DNA of 64,000 bases, taken from NCBI RefSeq assembly GCF_900128995.1, contig NZ_FQUE01000006.1, positions 62,001 through 126,000 of the forward strand. The letters are read 5' to 3'. A model generated the notes under the pieces. It had not been told where the DNA came from. It did not search any database and was given only the letters and a program-made list of their open reading frames with translations. Within the stretch, counting starts at the first letter, position 1. Every line of letters begins with the position of its first letter. Source of the DNA: Loktanella atrilutea (GTDB lineage Bacteria > Pseudomonadota > Alphaproteobacteria > Rhodobacterales > Rhodobacteraceae). The position numbers and the translations under genes are program-made. Below, in pieces: positions 38,491 to 47,190 of this stretch.

Positions 38491-38524
38491 ATAAAACAAC
38501 AGGGCCGGTGCAATACCGACCCTG
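38491..38524 (-). terminator. Terminator-like hairpin in the rpsA leader
   Basis: On the minus strand CAGGGTCGGT and ACCGGCCCTG pair with one mismatch around an ATTGC loop and are followed by TTGTTTTAT. It lies between the putative rpsA promoter (38569-38597) and the rpsA start. It could end read-through from upstream genes or attenuate rpsA itself. Confidence 0.6.
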
Positions 38525-38568
38525 CTCGAGTCTCATGCCCGCACCTGTCTCGGCGCTTCAGCACGGTT

Positions 38569-38597
38569 TTTATATCCTGTGGGGCCGGCTATCGCAA
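38569..38597 (-). promoter_or_regulatory. Sigma-70-type promoter of rpsA
   Basis: On the minus strand TTGCGA and TATAAA are spaced by 17 bases. The start point would be near 38562, leaving a leader of about 166 bases. Confidence 0.6.
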
Positions 38598-38609
38598 GCC
38601 CCGCGGGGG

Positions 38610-39242
38610 TCAATCGATTCGCGTGAAAAGCCGGTCGCGATCGCGGCGCACCTTCGGCGCGTCCTTCAGCCAATCACCCTCTGTCGCGCGGTAGCCCAGA
38701 GGCAGGATCACCACGGACCGCAGGCCCTTGTCGCGCAGGCCCAGCACCGCATCGAAGGTGTCGGGATCGAAGCCTTCCATCGGTGTGGCATCGACCTGCT
38801 GTTCCGCCGCGGCGACCATCGCCACGCCAAGCGCAATATAGGCCTGACGCGCCGCATGCTGAAAGTTTACCTCGGCGTCGCGGGCGGTGTAGTTGCCCTT
38901 CAGCGTCTTGTAGTAGTCCATCAGGCGTTCGGTCACGCCGCCGCGGGCCGCACCCGTCTCGTCGCGGACCATGTCGATCCGGGCGTCGGTATAGGTGTCC
39001 CAGGCCGCGAATACGAGAAGGTGGCTGCCGTCGACGAGCTGTTCCTGACCGTAGGCGGCGTCCTTCAGCCTTTCGCGGATGTCCCGGTCGGTGATGACCA
39101 GCACCTCGAAGGGCTGCAACCCGCTGGAGGTCGGCGCCAGCCGTATCGCGTCGAGGATCGCCTCGACCTTGTCCTCCGGCACGGATCTGTCCGCGTCCAT
39201 CTTCTTGGTGGCGTAGCGCCAGTTCAGCAGGTCGTTCAACAT
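38610..39242 (-). CDS. NAD(P)H-dependent nitroreductase-family oxidoreductase
   Basis: The 210-residue protein starts MLNDLLNWRYATKKMD, the FMN-binding RYATK motif of NfsB-like flavoproteins, and has APTSSGLQPFEVLVI and the C-terminal LPLGYRA. It would reduce nitro- or quinone compounds with NAD(P)H. It lies between the glutathione peroxidase gene and rpsA, a place usually empty in relatives. Confidence 0.9.
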   Translation of the reverse strand: MLNDLLNWRYATKKMDADRSVPEDKVEAILDAIRLAPTSSGLQPFEVLVITDRDIRERLKDAAYGQEQLVDGSHLLVFAAWDTYTDARIDMVRDETGAARGGVTERLMDYYKTLKGNYTARDAEVNFQHAARQAYIALGVAMVAAAEQQVDATPMEGFDPDTFDAVLGLRDKGLRSVVILPLGYRATEGDWLKDAPKVRRDRDRLFTRID

Positions 39243-39423
39243 GTGAGGTCTCTTTCTGAGTGTCATTGCCGCCCGCTGCGGGCGGCGCTGACACCCACTT
39301 AAAGGCCCCCAGACGGATCGAAAGAGCCCGGCGCCGCACACCGCCTGTGCGACGCTGCACCCGGTACCGGCGATCAGCAGATGGCCTCAGAGATGTGCCG
39401 GCAATATCTACGTTTGGTCGGGT

Positions 39424-39942
39424 CTAGTTCAGCAACGCCTCGACCGGGGCGGTGATGGCCTGCGACATCGGGCCAACGGGAGAGCCCCATGTCCCCACCA
39501 CCTTGCCCTGCCCGTCCAGCAGGATCTTGTTGAAATTCCAGCCCGGAGCGAAGCCGGTGCTGGCGGCCACCGCCTTGTAGAACGGATGCGCCGCGTCGCC
39601 ACGCACATGCGTGATGTCCGTCATCGGCAGGTCGATGCCATACTGGATCTCGCAGAAATCCTTCACCTCTGCAGCCGTGCCGAGTTCCTGGTTGAAGTCG
39701 TCGGACGGCACCGCCAGCACCACGAGGCCGCGGTCGCGATAGGTGTCGTACAGATCCTGCAAGGCCGTGAACTGCGGGGTGTAGCCGCACATCGACGCGG
39801 TGTTCACGACAAGGATCGGCTGCCCCTTCCAGTCGTCGAGTGACAGGGTGCCGCCGTCGATGGACGGGAACGTCACCGCATCCGACGCCGCCCAAAGCGG
39901 CCCGGCGACGCACATCAGCACCACAGACATCGTCAATCGCAT
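39424..39942 (-). CDS. Periplasmic glutathione peroxidase
   Basis: The 172-residue product has an N-terminal signal (cleavage after about residue 19, PLWAA) and the GPx motifs NTASMCGYTPQF (peroxidatic C52), DDFNQE (Gln) and the Trp-containing GWNFNK site. It reduces peroxides, with a thiol partner that may be thioredoxin-like rather than glutathione. The signal makes it periplasmic, where it would guard lipids or exported proteins. It is inserted between cmk and rpsA. Confidence 0.88.
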   Translation of the reverse strand: MRLTMSVVLMCVAGPLWAASDAVTFPSIDGGTLSLDDWKGQPILVVNTASMCGYTPQFTALQDLYDTYRDRGLVVLAVPSDDFNQELGTAAEVKDFCEIQYGIDLPMTDITHVRGDAAHPFYKAVAASTGFAPGWNFNKILLDGQGKVVGTWGSPVGPMSQAITAPVEALLN

Positions 39943-40099
39943 GGCACCCTCATGTTTTGACCATACCCCAATTCTAGCGCCGGTCGGCGCGAAGGAAAGC
40001 GGGTCGTTCGTCGCAGGTTGCTTCGGGACATGGCCGGACCGAGGAGGTCACAGCTCCTGTCCTCCGCGATATCTCTTCGACTGAAGAAAGGCAGCCGGG

Positions 40100-40708
40100 T
40101 CAGAGCCTGCGGGTTTCCACCACCGCGATCGCCTGACGCGCCGCAGCTTCCGCCGAAAGGTCCGACGTGTCGATGAGGGTCGCATCGGCGGCCGCGACGA
40201 GCGGTGCCGTGGCGCGGTCCTGATCCCGGGCGTCGCGGGCCAGCACCTCTGCCAGGATGGCGGTGCGGTCGGCGGTGATGCCGCGCGCGACGAGTTCCAG
40301 ATATCGGCGCTCGGCCCGGACGTCCGGGCTGGCGGTGACGAAGAGCTTCACCGCCGCGTCGGGGCAGATCACCGTGCCAATGTCGCGTCCGTCGAGGACG
40401 ACGCCGCCGTCACGGCGGGCGAAGTCGCGCTGAAACGCGACCAGCGCCGCACGCACCTCTGGTATGACGGCGACCTGGCTGGCTGCATCGGCCACCGCCT
40501 GTGTCCGCAGGGCGTCGTTTTCCAGATCGGCGGGGTCCAGTGCGCGCGCCACGGCAATCGGCGTCCCGCCTGCCAGCACCCCTGCCCCAACCGCGCGGTA
40601 CAGCAGGCCCGTATCGAGATAGGCGAAGCCGAAGTGCGCCGCCAGCGCCCGCGCAAGGGTGCCCTTGCCAGCTGCCGCCGGCCCATCGATGGCGACGGTA
40701 AAGTTCAT
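40100..40708 (-). CDS. cmk: Cytidylate kinase
   Basis: The 202-residue protein has the P-loop [14 protein letters not shown] and the CMP-binding [14 protein letters not shown] motif. It phosphorylates CMP and dCMP. Its start overlaps the aroA stop as ATGA. Confidence 0.96.
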   Translation of the reverse strand: MNFTVAIDGPAAAGKGTLARALAAHFGFAYLDTGLLYRAVGAGVLAGGTPIAVARALDPADLENDALRTQAVADAASQVAVIPEVRAALVAFQRDFARRDGGVVLDGRDIGTVICPDAAVKLFVTASPDVRAERRYLELVARGITADRTAILAEVLARDARDQDRATAPLVAAADATLIDTSDLSAEAAARQAIAVVETRRL

Positions 40709-42057
40709 GCCTTTGACCCGTCGATAAGGGCGCCAAGACTGGCCATGAGGGGGCCGAAAATAGGGAAGGATGTGGTGATGGGACTGCCGTCATCGACGCT
40801 GACGGGTTGCTGTGTGGCCATGCCCATGACCATGAAGGCCATTGCGATGCGGTGATCGAGCCGGCTCTCGGCGGTGTTGCCGCCCGGGACCTGACCATGA
40901 CCGAGGCCGGTCACGACCCACCAGTCCTCGCCTTCGTCGACCGTCACCCCTGCGGCGCGCAGGCCCTTGGCCATCGCGTCGATCCGGTCACTTTCCTTGA
41001 CGCGCAGCTCCTTTACGCCGCGCATCTCGGTCTTGCCTTGCGCGAAGGCAGCCACCACGGACAGCACCGGGTATTCATCGATCATGCTGGCCGCCCGTGC
41101 GGGCGGGACGACGACGCCGTGCAGATCGGGCGAGAACCGCGCCCGCAGGTCGGCGACCGGCTCGCCGCCCTCCTCGCGCTCATTCTCGTAGGTCAGATCG
41201 GCGCCCATCTCACGCAGTGTCGTGAAGAGACCCGCACGGGTCGGGTTGAGGCCGATGCCCGGCACCAGCACGTCGGACCCCGGCACGATCAGCGCGGCAC
41301 AGACCGGAAAGGCGGCGCTGCTGGGGTCGCGGGGCACCGCGATGACCTGCGCCTGCAACTCCGGGCGGCCCTGCAGGGTGATGACCCGGCCTTCGTCGGT
41401 CTGTTCGACATCGATCTCGGCGCCGAAGCCCGCCAGCATCCGCTCCGTATGGTCGCGCGTCGCCTCGCGCTCGATCACGACGGTTTCGCCCGGGGCATTC
41501 AGGCCGGCCAGCAGCACTGCGGACTTCACCTGTGCAGACGGGACCGGCACGACGTATCGCACCGGTACCGGATCCGCCGCGCCGACCAGCGTCATCGGCA
41601 GCCGTCCGCCCTGCCGCCCGTGGGCGCGGCAGCCAAACAGCGCCAGCGGATCGGTGACGCGCCCCATGGGCCGACCGCAAAGGGATGCATCCCCCGTGAA
41701 CGTCGCGGTGATCCCCGTGGTGGCCATCGCGCCCATGATCAGCCTGACGCCGGTGCCGGAGTTGCCGCAGTCGATCACGCCGGACGGCTCCGCAAATCCG
41801 CCCACGCCGACGCCCTGCACACTCCACGCGCCGCCGCCGTGATCGGTGACGGTCGCCCCGAAGGCGCGCATGGCACGGGCCGTGTCAAGGACGTCGTCAC
41901 CCTCCAGCAGGCCGGTGATCCGCGTCTCGCCGACGCTCAGCGCCCCCAGGATCAACGACCGGTGAGAGATCGACTTGTCGCCCGGCACCTCCGCGACACC
42001 GGTCAGCGGCCCGCAGGCGCGGGACGTCATCGGAACGGGGGTGCCATGGCCGGACAT
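40705..42057 (-). CDS. aroA: 3-phosphoshikimate 1-carboxyvinyltransferase (class II)
   Basis: The 450-residue protein has the EPSP synthase motifs [42 protein letters not shown] and RVKESDRI. Sequence detail ([19 protein letters not shown]) fits class II enzymes. It makes EPSP from shikimate-3-phosphate and PEP in the shikimate pathway. The motif around the active-site loop reads GNSGTG, with Gly where the tolerant CP4 enzyme has Ala. aroA-cmk-rpsA order is conserved, but accessory genes interrupt it after cmk. Confidence 0.96.
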   Translation of the reverse strand: MSGHGTPVPMTSRACGPLTGVAEVPGDKSISHRSLILGALSVGETRITGLLEGDDVLDTARAMRAFGATVTDHGGGAWSVQGVGVGGFAEPSGVIDCGNSGTGVRLIMGAMATTGITATFTGDASLCGRPMGRVTDPLALFGCRAHGRQGGRLPMTLVGAADPVPVRYVVPVPSAQVKSAVLLAGLNAPGETVVIEREATRDHTERMLAGFGAEIDVEQTDEGRVITLQGRPELQAQVIAVPRDPSSAAFPVCAALIVPGSDVLVPGIGLNPTRAGLFTTLREMGADLTYENEREEGGEPVADLRARFSPDLHGVVVPPARAASMIDEYPVLSVVAAFAQGKTEMRGVKELRVKESDRIDAMAKGLRAAGVTVDEGEDWWVVTGLGHGQVPGGNTAESRLDHRIAMAFMVMGMATQQPVSVDDGSPITTSFPIFGPLMASLGALIDGSKA

Positions 42058-42178
42058 AGGGTGGTTTCCTTCGTGGATGCTGGGATCGCTTTAGCGCAGC
42101 CGCCGGTCCGGGTCGAGACCTCTGGGGACGGCGGGCGGGGCGCCTTGGCCCGGCACGGGCCAACAGCGCCGCACGGCG

Positions 42179-42895
42179 TCACGCAGGCTTGCGGAAGGTC
42201 AGGTAGTGCGGCCGGCGCCCCTCGCGCAGCGCCTTCATCTCGTAGCGGGTCGAAATCCAGTCGTCCCAGGGGACGCCCATGCCGTCCGGCAGCTCCGTCT
42301 GCAGGACGAAGCCCGCCTTCGGTACCTCGGCCAGCGTCTGGCGGACGTAGTCGGGTATGTCCGTCGCCACGCGAAACGCCGCACCGGGCCTCAGCACACG
42401 ATACAGCGGATCGAGATGCTCTGCCGTCACGAACCGCCGCCGGTGGTGGCGGGTCTTGGGCCAGGGGTCCGGGTAGTTGAGGAACGCCTTCTCGATGCAG
42501 CCCTCCGGCAGGACATCGAAGAGATCGCGCACGTCGCCGGGATGGACCGCGAGGTTCGACACTTCAGCCCTGCGGATCTTGCCCAGCAGCATCGCCACGC
42601 CGTTGATGAAGGGCTCGCAGCCGATCAGGCCGATGTCCGGATAGCGTTGCGCCATCGCGACCATGTGCTCTCCGGCCCCAAAACCGATTTCAAGCCAGAG
42701 CGGCCGACCTCCGAGGATGGTTGCCGGATCGAGAGGCACCCGGTCCGGATTCACGTCCCAACCGACGGGGCCCGGCGACAGGGCGTCGAGATCGTTGTCG
42801 AGATAGTCCTTCTGGCTCGACCGGATCGTCTTGCCGCGGAACCGACCGTAGAAGTTGCGCCACGGGGCGCCGGAGGGATGTCTGTCATTCTGCAT
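42179..42895 (-). CDS. trmB: tRNA (guanine-N7-)-methyltransferase
   Basis: The 238-residue product has the SAM motif LEIGFGAGEHM and the TrmB signatures FLNYPDPWPKTRHHRRR. It methylates G46 in the variable loop of several tRNAs. It follows metK, its likely SAM source, after a strong hairpin. Confidence 0.95.
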   Translation of the reverse strand: MQNDRHPSGAPWRNFYGRFRGKTIRSSQKDYLDNDLDALSPGPVGWDVNPDRVPLDPATILGGRPLWLEIGFGAGEHMVAMAQRYPDIGLIGCEPFINGVAMLLGKIRRAEVSNLAVHPGDVRDLFDVLPEGCIEKAFLNYPDPWPKTRHHRRRFVTAEHLDPLYRVLRPGAAFRVATDIPDYVRQTLAEVPKAGFVLQTELPDGMGVPWDDWISTRYEMKALREGRRPHYLTFRKPA

Positions 42896-42947
42896 GGGCG
42901 CGCTTTAGCGTCAGACGCCCCGCCCTGCAACCATGCCTTGACTGCGC

Positions 42948-42981
42948 TGCGGGGGGCGGGCCAGACCGCCCGCCCCCCGCA
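42948..42981 (-). other. Strong G-C hairpin between metK and trmB
   Basis: A perfect 14-bp stem (TGCGGGGGGCGGGC with its complement) and a six-base CAGACC loop lie 9 bases after the metK stop. No T-run follows, so it is not a canonical terminator; it may stabilise the metK mRNA or act with Rho. Confidence 0.7.
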
Positions 42982-42990
42982 GGGGTCGCA

Positions 42991-44172
42991 TCAGACAGCG
43001 CGTGTCAGCGCATCCACGAGGTCCGTCCGCTCCCAGCTGAAGCCGCCATCGGCCTCCGGCGCCCGGCCGAAGTGGCCATAGGCCGCGGTGCGGGCATAGA
43101 TCGGGCGGTTCAGGCCAAGGTGGGTGCGGATGCCCTGCGGCGTCAGGTCGATGGTCTGGCGGATCGCCTTTTCCACCGCCGCCGGGTCGACATCGCCGGT
43201 GTCGTGCAGATCGACGTAGACCGACAGCGGCTGCGCGATGCCGATGGCATAGGACAGCTGCAGCGTGCATTTGTCCGCCATGCCGGAGGCTACGACGTTC
43301 TTCGCCAGATAGCGCGCCACATAGGCGGCGGAACGGTCGACCTTGGTCGGATCCTTGCCGGAGAACGCGCCGCCGCCGTGGGGCGCGGCGCCGCCGTAGG
43401 TGTCCACGATGATCTTGCGCCCGGTCAGGCCGGCATCGCCGTCCGGGCCGCCGATGACGAAGGTCCCCGTAGGGTTCACCCACCATTCGGTCGCATCGGT
43501 GATGAAGCCGTCCGGCAGGACCTCGCGGATGTAGGGCTCCACGATGGCGCGGATGTCCGCGCTCGACTGGGTCTCATCCGCGTGCTGGGTGGACAGGACG
43601 ATCGATGTCGCCTCGACCGGCTTGCCGCCCGCGTAGCGCAGGCTGATCTGGCTTTTTGCGTCGGGGCGCAGGGTGGGTTCGGCGCCCGATTTGCGCACCT
43701 CTGCCAGACGGCGCAGGATCGCGTGGGCATACTGGATGGGTGCTGGCATCAGGTCGGGCGTCTCGCGCGTGGCGAAGCCGAACATGATGCCCTGATCGCC
43801 GGCCCCTTCCGGCTTGTTGTCGCCGGCATCGACGCCCTGCTTGATGTGGGCGGACTGTTCGTGCAGCAGGTTGGTGATTTCGCAGGTGGCGTGGTGGAAC
43901 TTGTCCTGCTCGTAGCCGATGTCCCTGATCGCGGCGCGGGCGATGTCCGGCACACCGGTCAGGAAGGCATGCGTCTTGTCCAGCGTGCTCAGCCCGACCT
44001 CTCCGCCGATGACGACGCGGTTGGTGGTGGCGAAGGTCTCGCAGGCGACGCGGGCCTCCGGCTCTTCGGTCAGAAAGGCGTCGAGGATGCTGTCGGAGAT
44101 GCGGTCGCAGACCTTGTCAGGATGCCCCTCCGACACGGATTCAGAGGTGAATATGTAGTCTTGTCGTGCCAT
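42991..44172 (-). CDS. metK: S-adenosylmethionine synthetase
   Basis: The 393-residue protein has the MetK motifs [21 protein letters not shown] and GGGAFSGKD. It makes SAM from methionine and ATP. The short leader holds a SAM/SAH-type riboswitch. lnt lies upstream and trmB downstream. Confidence 0.98.
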   Translation of the reverse strand: MARQDYIFTSESVSEGHPDKVCDRISDSILDAFLTEEPEARVACETFATTNRVVIGGEVGLSTLDKTHAFLTGVPDIARAAIRDIGYEQDKFHHATCEITNLLHEQSAHIKQGVDAGDNKPEGAGDQGIMFGFATRETPDLMPAPIQYAHAILRRLAEVRKSGAEPTLRPDAKSQISLRYAGGKPVEATSIVLSTQHADETQSSADIRAIVEPYIREVLPDGFITDATEWWVNPTGTFVIGGPDGDAGLTGRKIIVDTYGGAAPHGGGAFSGKDPTKVDRSAAYVARYLAKNVVASGMADKCTLQLSYAIGIAQPLSVYVDLHDTGDVDPAAVEKAIRQTIDLTPQGIRTHLGLNRPIYARTAAYGHFGRAPEADGGFSWERTDLVDALTRAV

Positions 44173-44179
44173 GGGGATG

Positions 44180-44226
44180 TGCTCCAGTCAAAAATACTCC
44201 GCCACGTCAGGAAGCCGTTGTGGCGG
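44180..44226 (-). promoter_or_regulatory. SAM/SAH riboswitch upstream of metK
   Basis: The minus strand reads CCGCCAC-AACGGCTTCCTGAC-GTGGCGG (7-bp P1 stem, 44199-44205 with 44220-44226), then after an A/T-rich linker TGGAGCA (44180-44186), eight bases before the ATG. The loop GCTTCC can pair with GGAGC to form the pseudoknot that hides the ribosome site when SAM or SAH is bound. The loop and tail agree with the consensus I remember for the SAM/SAH riboswitch, known from Rhodobacterales in front of metK. It would repress metK translation when SAM is plentiful. Confidence 0.9.
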
Positions 44227-44261
44227 GTCAAGGGCTTGGTTACGCAGGCCGCCCATCGGGG

Positions 44262-45761
44262 TCAACGCAATTCGTGCCGCATCCGACGGTTGCGCAGGGC
44301 GATCAGGATCAGACCCAGCACAACGAAAATCATCACGGGCCAGTCGCCCCAGCGCACGTAGAGGGTTGCGGCCCGCGCCGGCGGCAGGGGGGCGTCGACA
44401 TAGCCCGCCCGGTCGAGCGGGATCATTGCCCTGACCCGGCCCCGCGCGTCGATCATCGCGCTGATTCCGGTGTTGGCCGACCGCACCATCGGCAACCCCT
44501 GCTCGATCGCACGCAGACGAGCCTGCAACAGGTGCTGCGTCGGCCCCGCCCCCTTGCCGAACCACGCGTCGTTGGTGATCATCATCAACAGGCGGGGACG
44601 TTCCGGTGTCGCGATCTCCTCGGCAAAGATGCCTTCGTAGCAGATCAGCGCGCGGGCCTTGCCGATGCCCGGCAGATCGATCAGCGGCTGCGGCACGGGC
44701 CCCTTGGCAAAGCCGCCGCCTTCGGAGGTGGCGATGCCGTGCACGCCGAACTGCTTCAGCAGTTCACCGAACGGGGTATATTCCCCGAAGGGCACCAGAT
44801 GCGCCTTGTCGTACGTCTGCTCCACCAGCCCCATCCGGCCCAGCAGGATCAGGGAATTGTAGTAAAGCCCGTTCTGGCTGCGGTTGATGCCGGTGACCAG
44901 CGGCGTGCCTTGCGCCGCCTCCGAAATCGCCTCGAGCTCCGGCTGGGCATAGTCCAGCAGGTCGGGCACGGCGGTTTCCGGCCAGACGATCAGCGCGGGG
45001 CGCGGCGCGGCCTGCGTATAGGCGATCATGCGCTGGAAGAAGATCAGGTTCTGGGTCGGGTCCCATTTCTGGTCCTGCGGCGCGTTCGGCTGCACGATGC
45101 GGATCACCGGCGCGTCGGGATTGACCGGGTCCGGCCCCGGCACCAGCAGAGGGGCCGCGGCGGCTGCCACGATCAGCGGAATGGCCCCTGTCCAGCGCCG
45201 TTGCGCCATCCAGACCAGCCCCGCCGCCACGGTCAGCGCCAGCAGTGTCAGCAGGTGCGGCCCGCCGAAGGCCGCCAGTTGCGCCCAGGGCGTCGGGATC
45301 AGGACGTGACCGATCAGCGCCCAGGGAAAGCCGGTAAAGAGATAGCCGCGCAGCGCCTCTGCCAATGTCAGGCACAGGACCAGCGCCGACAGGCGCTGCG
45401 GCGCGATCAGCCGCGCGACCAGCGTGCCGGCGACCCAGAACAGGCTTTCGCGCAGCGCCATCAGGCTGACCGCCAGCGGCGCGGCCCAGCCCCATGTCGC
45501 GGCATCCACGAGGAACGGATCGACCAGCCAGCGCAGGGTGAGGCCGAAATAGCCCAGACCGATCAGCAAGGCCGCCCAGAGGGCGGACCGCAGCGCGGGC
45601 TCGGTCGTCAGGACTGCCAGCACGACGGCCCATGCCGGGACGGCGATCCACCACCAGTCAAGCGGCGCCATGCCCAGCGCGACGACGACGCCCAGCAGCA
45701 CCAGCGCAAAGGCGCGCGGCCAGCGGCCCAGCCGCCACAGGCGATCCGTCAGTGGTGTCAT
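44262..45761 (-). CDS. lnt: Apolipoprotein N-acyltransferase
   Basis: The 499-residue protein has about seven membrane helices followed by a C-N hydrolase domain with the triad in WPETAVPD (Glu), YDKAHLVPFGEY (Lys) and LICYEGIFAEE (Cys). A last C-terminal membrane helix is also present. It adds the third acyl chain to lipoproteins at the periplasmic face. Several lipoproteins in this window would be its substrates. It is 36 bases upstream of the riboswitch. Confidence 0.96.
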   Translation of the reverse strand: MTPLTDRLWRLGRWPRAFALVLLGVVVALGMAPLDWWWIAVPAWAVVLAVLTTEPALRSALWAALLIGLGYFGLTLRWLVDPFLVDAATWGWAAPLAVSLMALRESLFWVAGTLVARLIAPQRLSALVLCLTLAEALRGYLFTGFPWALIGHVLIPTPWAQLAAFGGPHLLTLLALTVAAGLVWMAQRRWTGAIPLIVAAAAAPLLVPGPDPVNPDAPVIRIVQPNAPQDQKWDPTQNLIFFQRMIAYTQAAPRPALIVWPETAVPDLLDYAQPELEAISEAAQGTPLVTGINRSQNGLYYNSLILLGRMGLVEQTYDKAHLVPFGEYTPFGELLKQFGVHGIATSEGGGFAKGPVPQPLIDLPGIGKARALICYEGIFAEEIATPERPRLLMMITNDAWFGKGAGPTQHLLQARLRAIEQGLPMVRSANTGISAMIDARGRVRAMIPLDRAGYVDAPLPPARAATLYVRWGDWPVMIFVVLGLILIALRNRRMRHELR

Positions 45762-45773
45762 GTCAGCCCCGGG

Positions 45774-46667
45774 TCATGCCTGCGACAGGCGCACGCGCAG
45801 CCGCTTGATCCGGCGCGGGTCGGCGTCGAGCACCTCGAACTCCGGTCCGTCGGGGTGGATGATCACCTCTCCGCGGACTGGCACGTGGCCCGACAGCATC
45901 ATCACAAGCCCGCCGAGGCTGTCGATCTCCTCCTCGTCGATATCCTCGTGGCGGGTCAGGTCCATGCCGATCTCGGCCTCGAAATCCTCCAGCGCGGTCT
46001 TGGCCTGCGCGATGTAGACCCCGGGGCTTTCCAGCGAGAAGCTCTTCACCTCGTCGACGTCATGCTCGTCCTCGATGGCGCCGACGACCTGCTCGATCAG
46101 ATCCTCGATCGTGACCAGCCCGTCTGTGCCGCCGTATTCGTCGATCACCAGCGCCATGTGGGTGCGGTCCGCCTGCATCTTCTGCAGCAGGATGCCAAGC
46201 GTCATGGAGGGCGGCACGAACAGCAGCGGCCGCAGCAATGCACGCAGGTCGAAGGCCATCGCGTCGCCCTCGAACCCGTACTTCAGCGCGAAATCCTTGA
46301 GGTTCACGAAGCCCATCGGCGTGTCCAGCGTGCCGTCGTAGACCGGCAGACGCGTCAGGCCGCTGTCGCGAAAGGTGGCCACGAGGTCGTCCTTGCTGGT
46401 GGTGACGGGGGCGGCCACGATATCGGCCTTGGGAACGGAAACATCCTCGACCCGCATCCGCCGCAGGTTCAGCATGCCGGGCATCGGAATCGTCGGCGGG
46501 GCCGGTCGCGCGCTATCGTTGCCGTCGTCGTCGCCTTCACCGTTGGGTGACAACGCTTCGAACAGCCGGCTGAAGAAATTGCCTTTCTGTTCGTCGCTCT
46601 GGTCTGGTGCCTCTTCGGACTGCGCGCCCTGCGCTGCCCCTCTGGACCCGTCGTCGGTATCGCCCAT
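45774..46667 (-). CDS. CorC/HlyC-family CBS-domain protein
   Basis: The 297-residue product starts at ATG 46667 after AGGGAGA; a longer frame adds 23 residues without a ribosome site. Residues 90-205 form a CBS pair (VPKADIVAAP ... VIDEYGGTDGLVTIEDLIEQVVG), and the rest is the CorC_HlyC domain to residue 297. No membrane domain is present. It is linked to Mg2+/Co2+ efflux in enterobacteria. The gene lies between ybeY and lnt, as usual. Confidence 0.93.
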   Translation of the reverse strand: MGDTDDGSRGAAQGAQSEEAPDQSDEQKGNFFSRLFEALSPNGEGDDDGNDSARPAPPTIPMPGMLNLRRMRVEDVSVPKADIVAAPVTTSKDDLVATFRDSGLTRLPVYDGTLDTPMGFVNLKDFALKYGFEGDAMAFDLRALLRPLLFVPPSMTLGILLQKMQADRTHMALVIDEYGGTDGLVTIEDLIEQVVGAIEDEHDVDEVKSFSLESPGVYIAQAKTALEDFEAEIGMDLTRHEDIDEEEIDSLGGLVMMLSGHVPVRGEVIIHPDGPEFEVLDADPRRIKRLRVRLSQA

Positions 46668-46698
46668 CGTCTCCCTGCCTATGTTGTGCCTTGCGGCG

Positions 46699-47190
46699 TC
46701 ATGTCCGGTATGGATCATCCAGACCCATCTTGCCAAGTATCTGCGCCTCCAGCCCCTCCATCAGGGTGGCATCGGCTTCGCGGTCGTGATCGAAGCCCAG
46801 CAGATGAAGCGTCGCGTGGACGATCAGATGCGTGACATGGTCCGCCAGCGGCTTGTCCGCCGCGCGCGCTTCCGCTTCGCAGGTCTGGTACGCGATGGCA
46901 ATATCCCCGAGTTCCGGGTCGGCGGGATCGGGTGCCAGCGGCATTTCGCCGGCCACCGCGACGCCGCGTTCGTCCGATGGCCATGAAAGCACGTTTGTGG
47001 GTGTCGGCTTGCCGCGGAAATCCGCGTTCAGCGCCGCTATGCGCGCGTCGTCGCAGCCCATTAGGCTGATCTCCCAGACCGAGGGTTCCAGCCCGAGCTC
47101 GGAGAGCGCCGCGTCCGACGCGGCTTCGGCCAGCGCAGCAAGGTCGAGCGCGTCCCAGCGGTCGTCCTCGATCAGGCAATCGACGGTCAT
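46699..47190 (-). CDS. ybeY: Endoribonuclease YbeY
   Basis: The 163-residue product has the zinc motif HATLHLLGFDH and GDIAIAY. It is a metalloenzyme for rRNA maturation and quality control. It overlaps the ORF6N gene upstream as ATGA, so translation may depend on that gene. Confidence 0.95.
   Translation of the reverse strand: MTVDCLIEDDRWDALDLAALAEAASDAALSELGLEPSVWEISLMGCDDARIAALNADFRGKPTPTNVLSWPSDERGVAVAGEMPLAPDPADPELGDIAIAYQTCEAEARAADKPLADHVTHLIVHATLHLLGFDHDREADATLMEGLEAQILGKMGLDDPYRT

Noticed and set aside
44166-46550. 794-codon open frame on the plus strand
   Set aside because: It is antisense to lnt and corC and has an Arg/Gln/His-rich composition typical of shadows.
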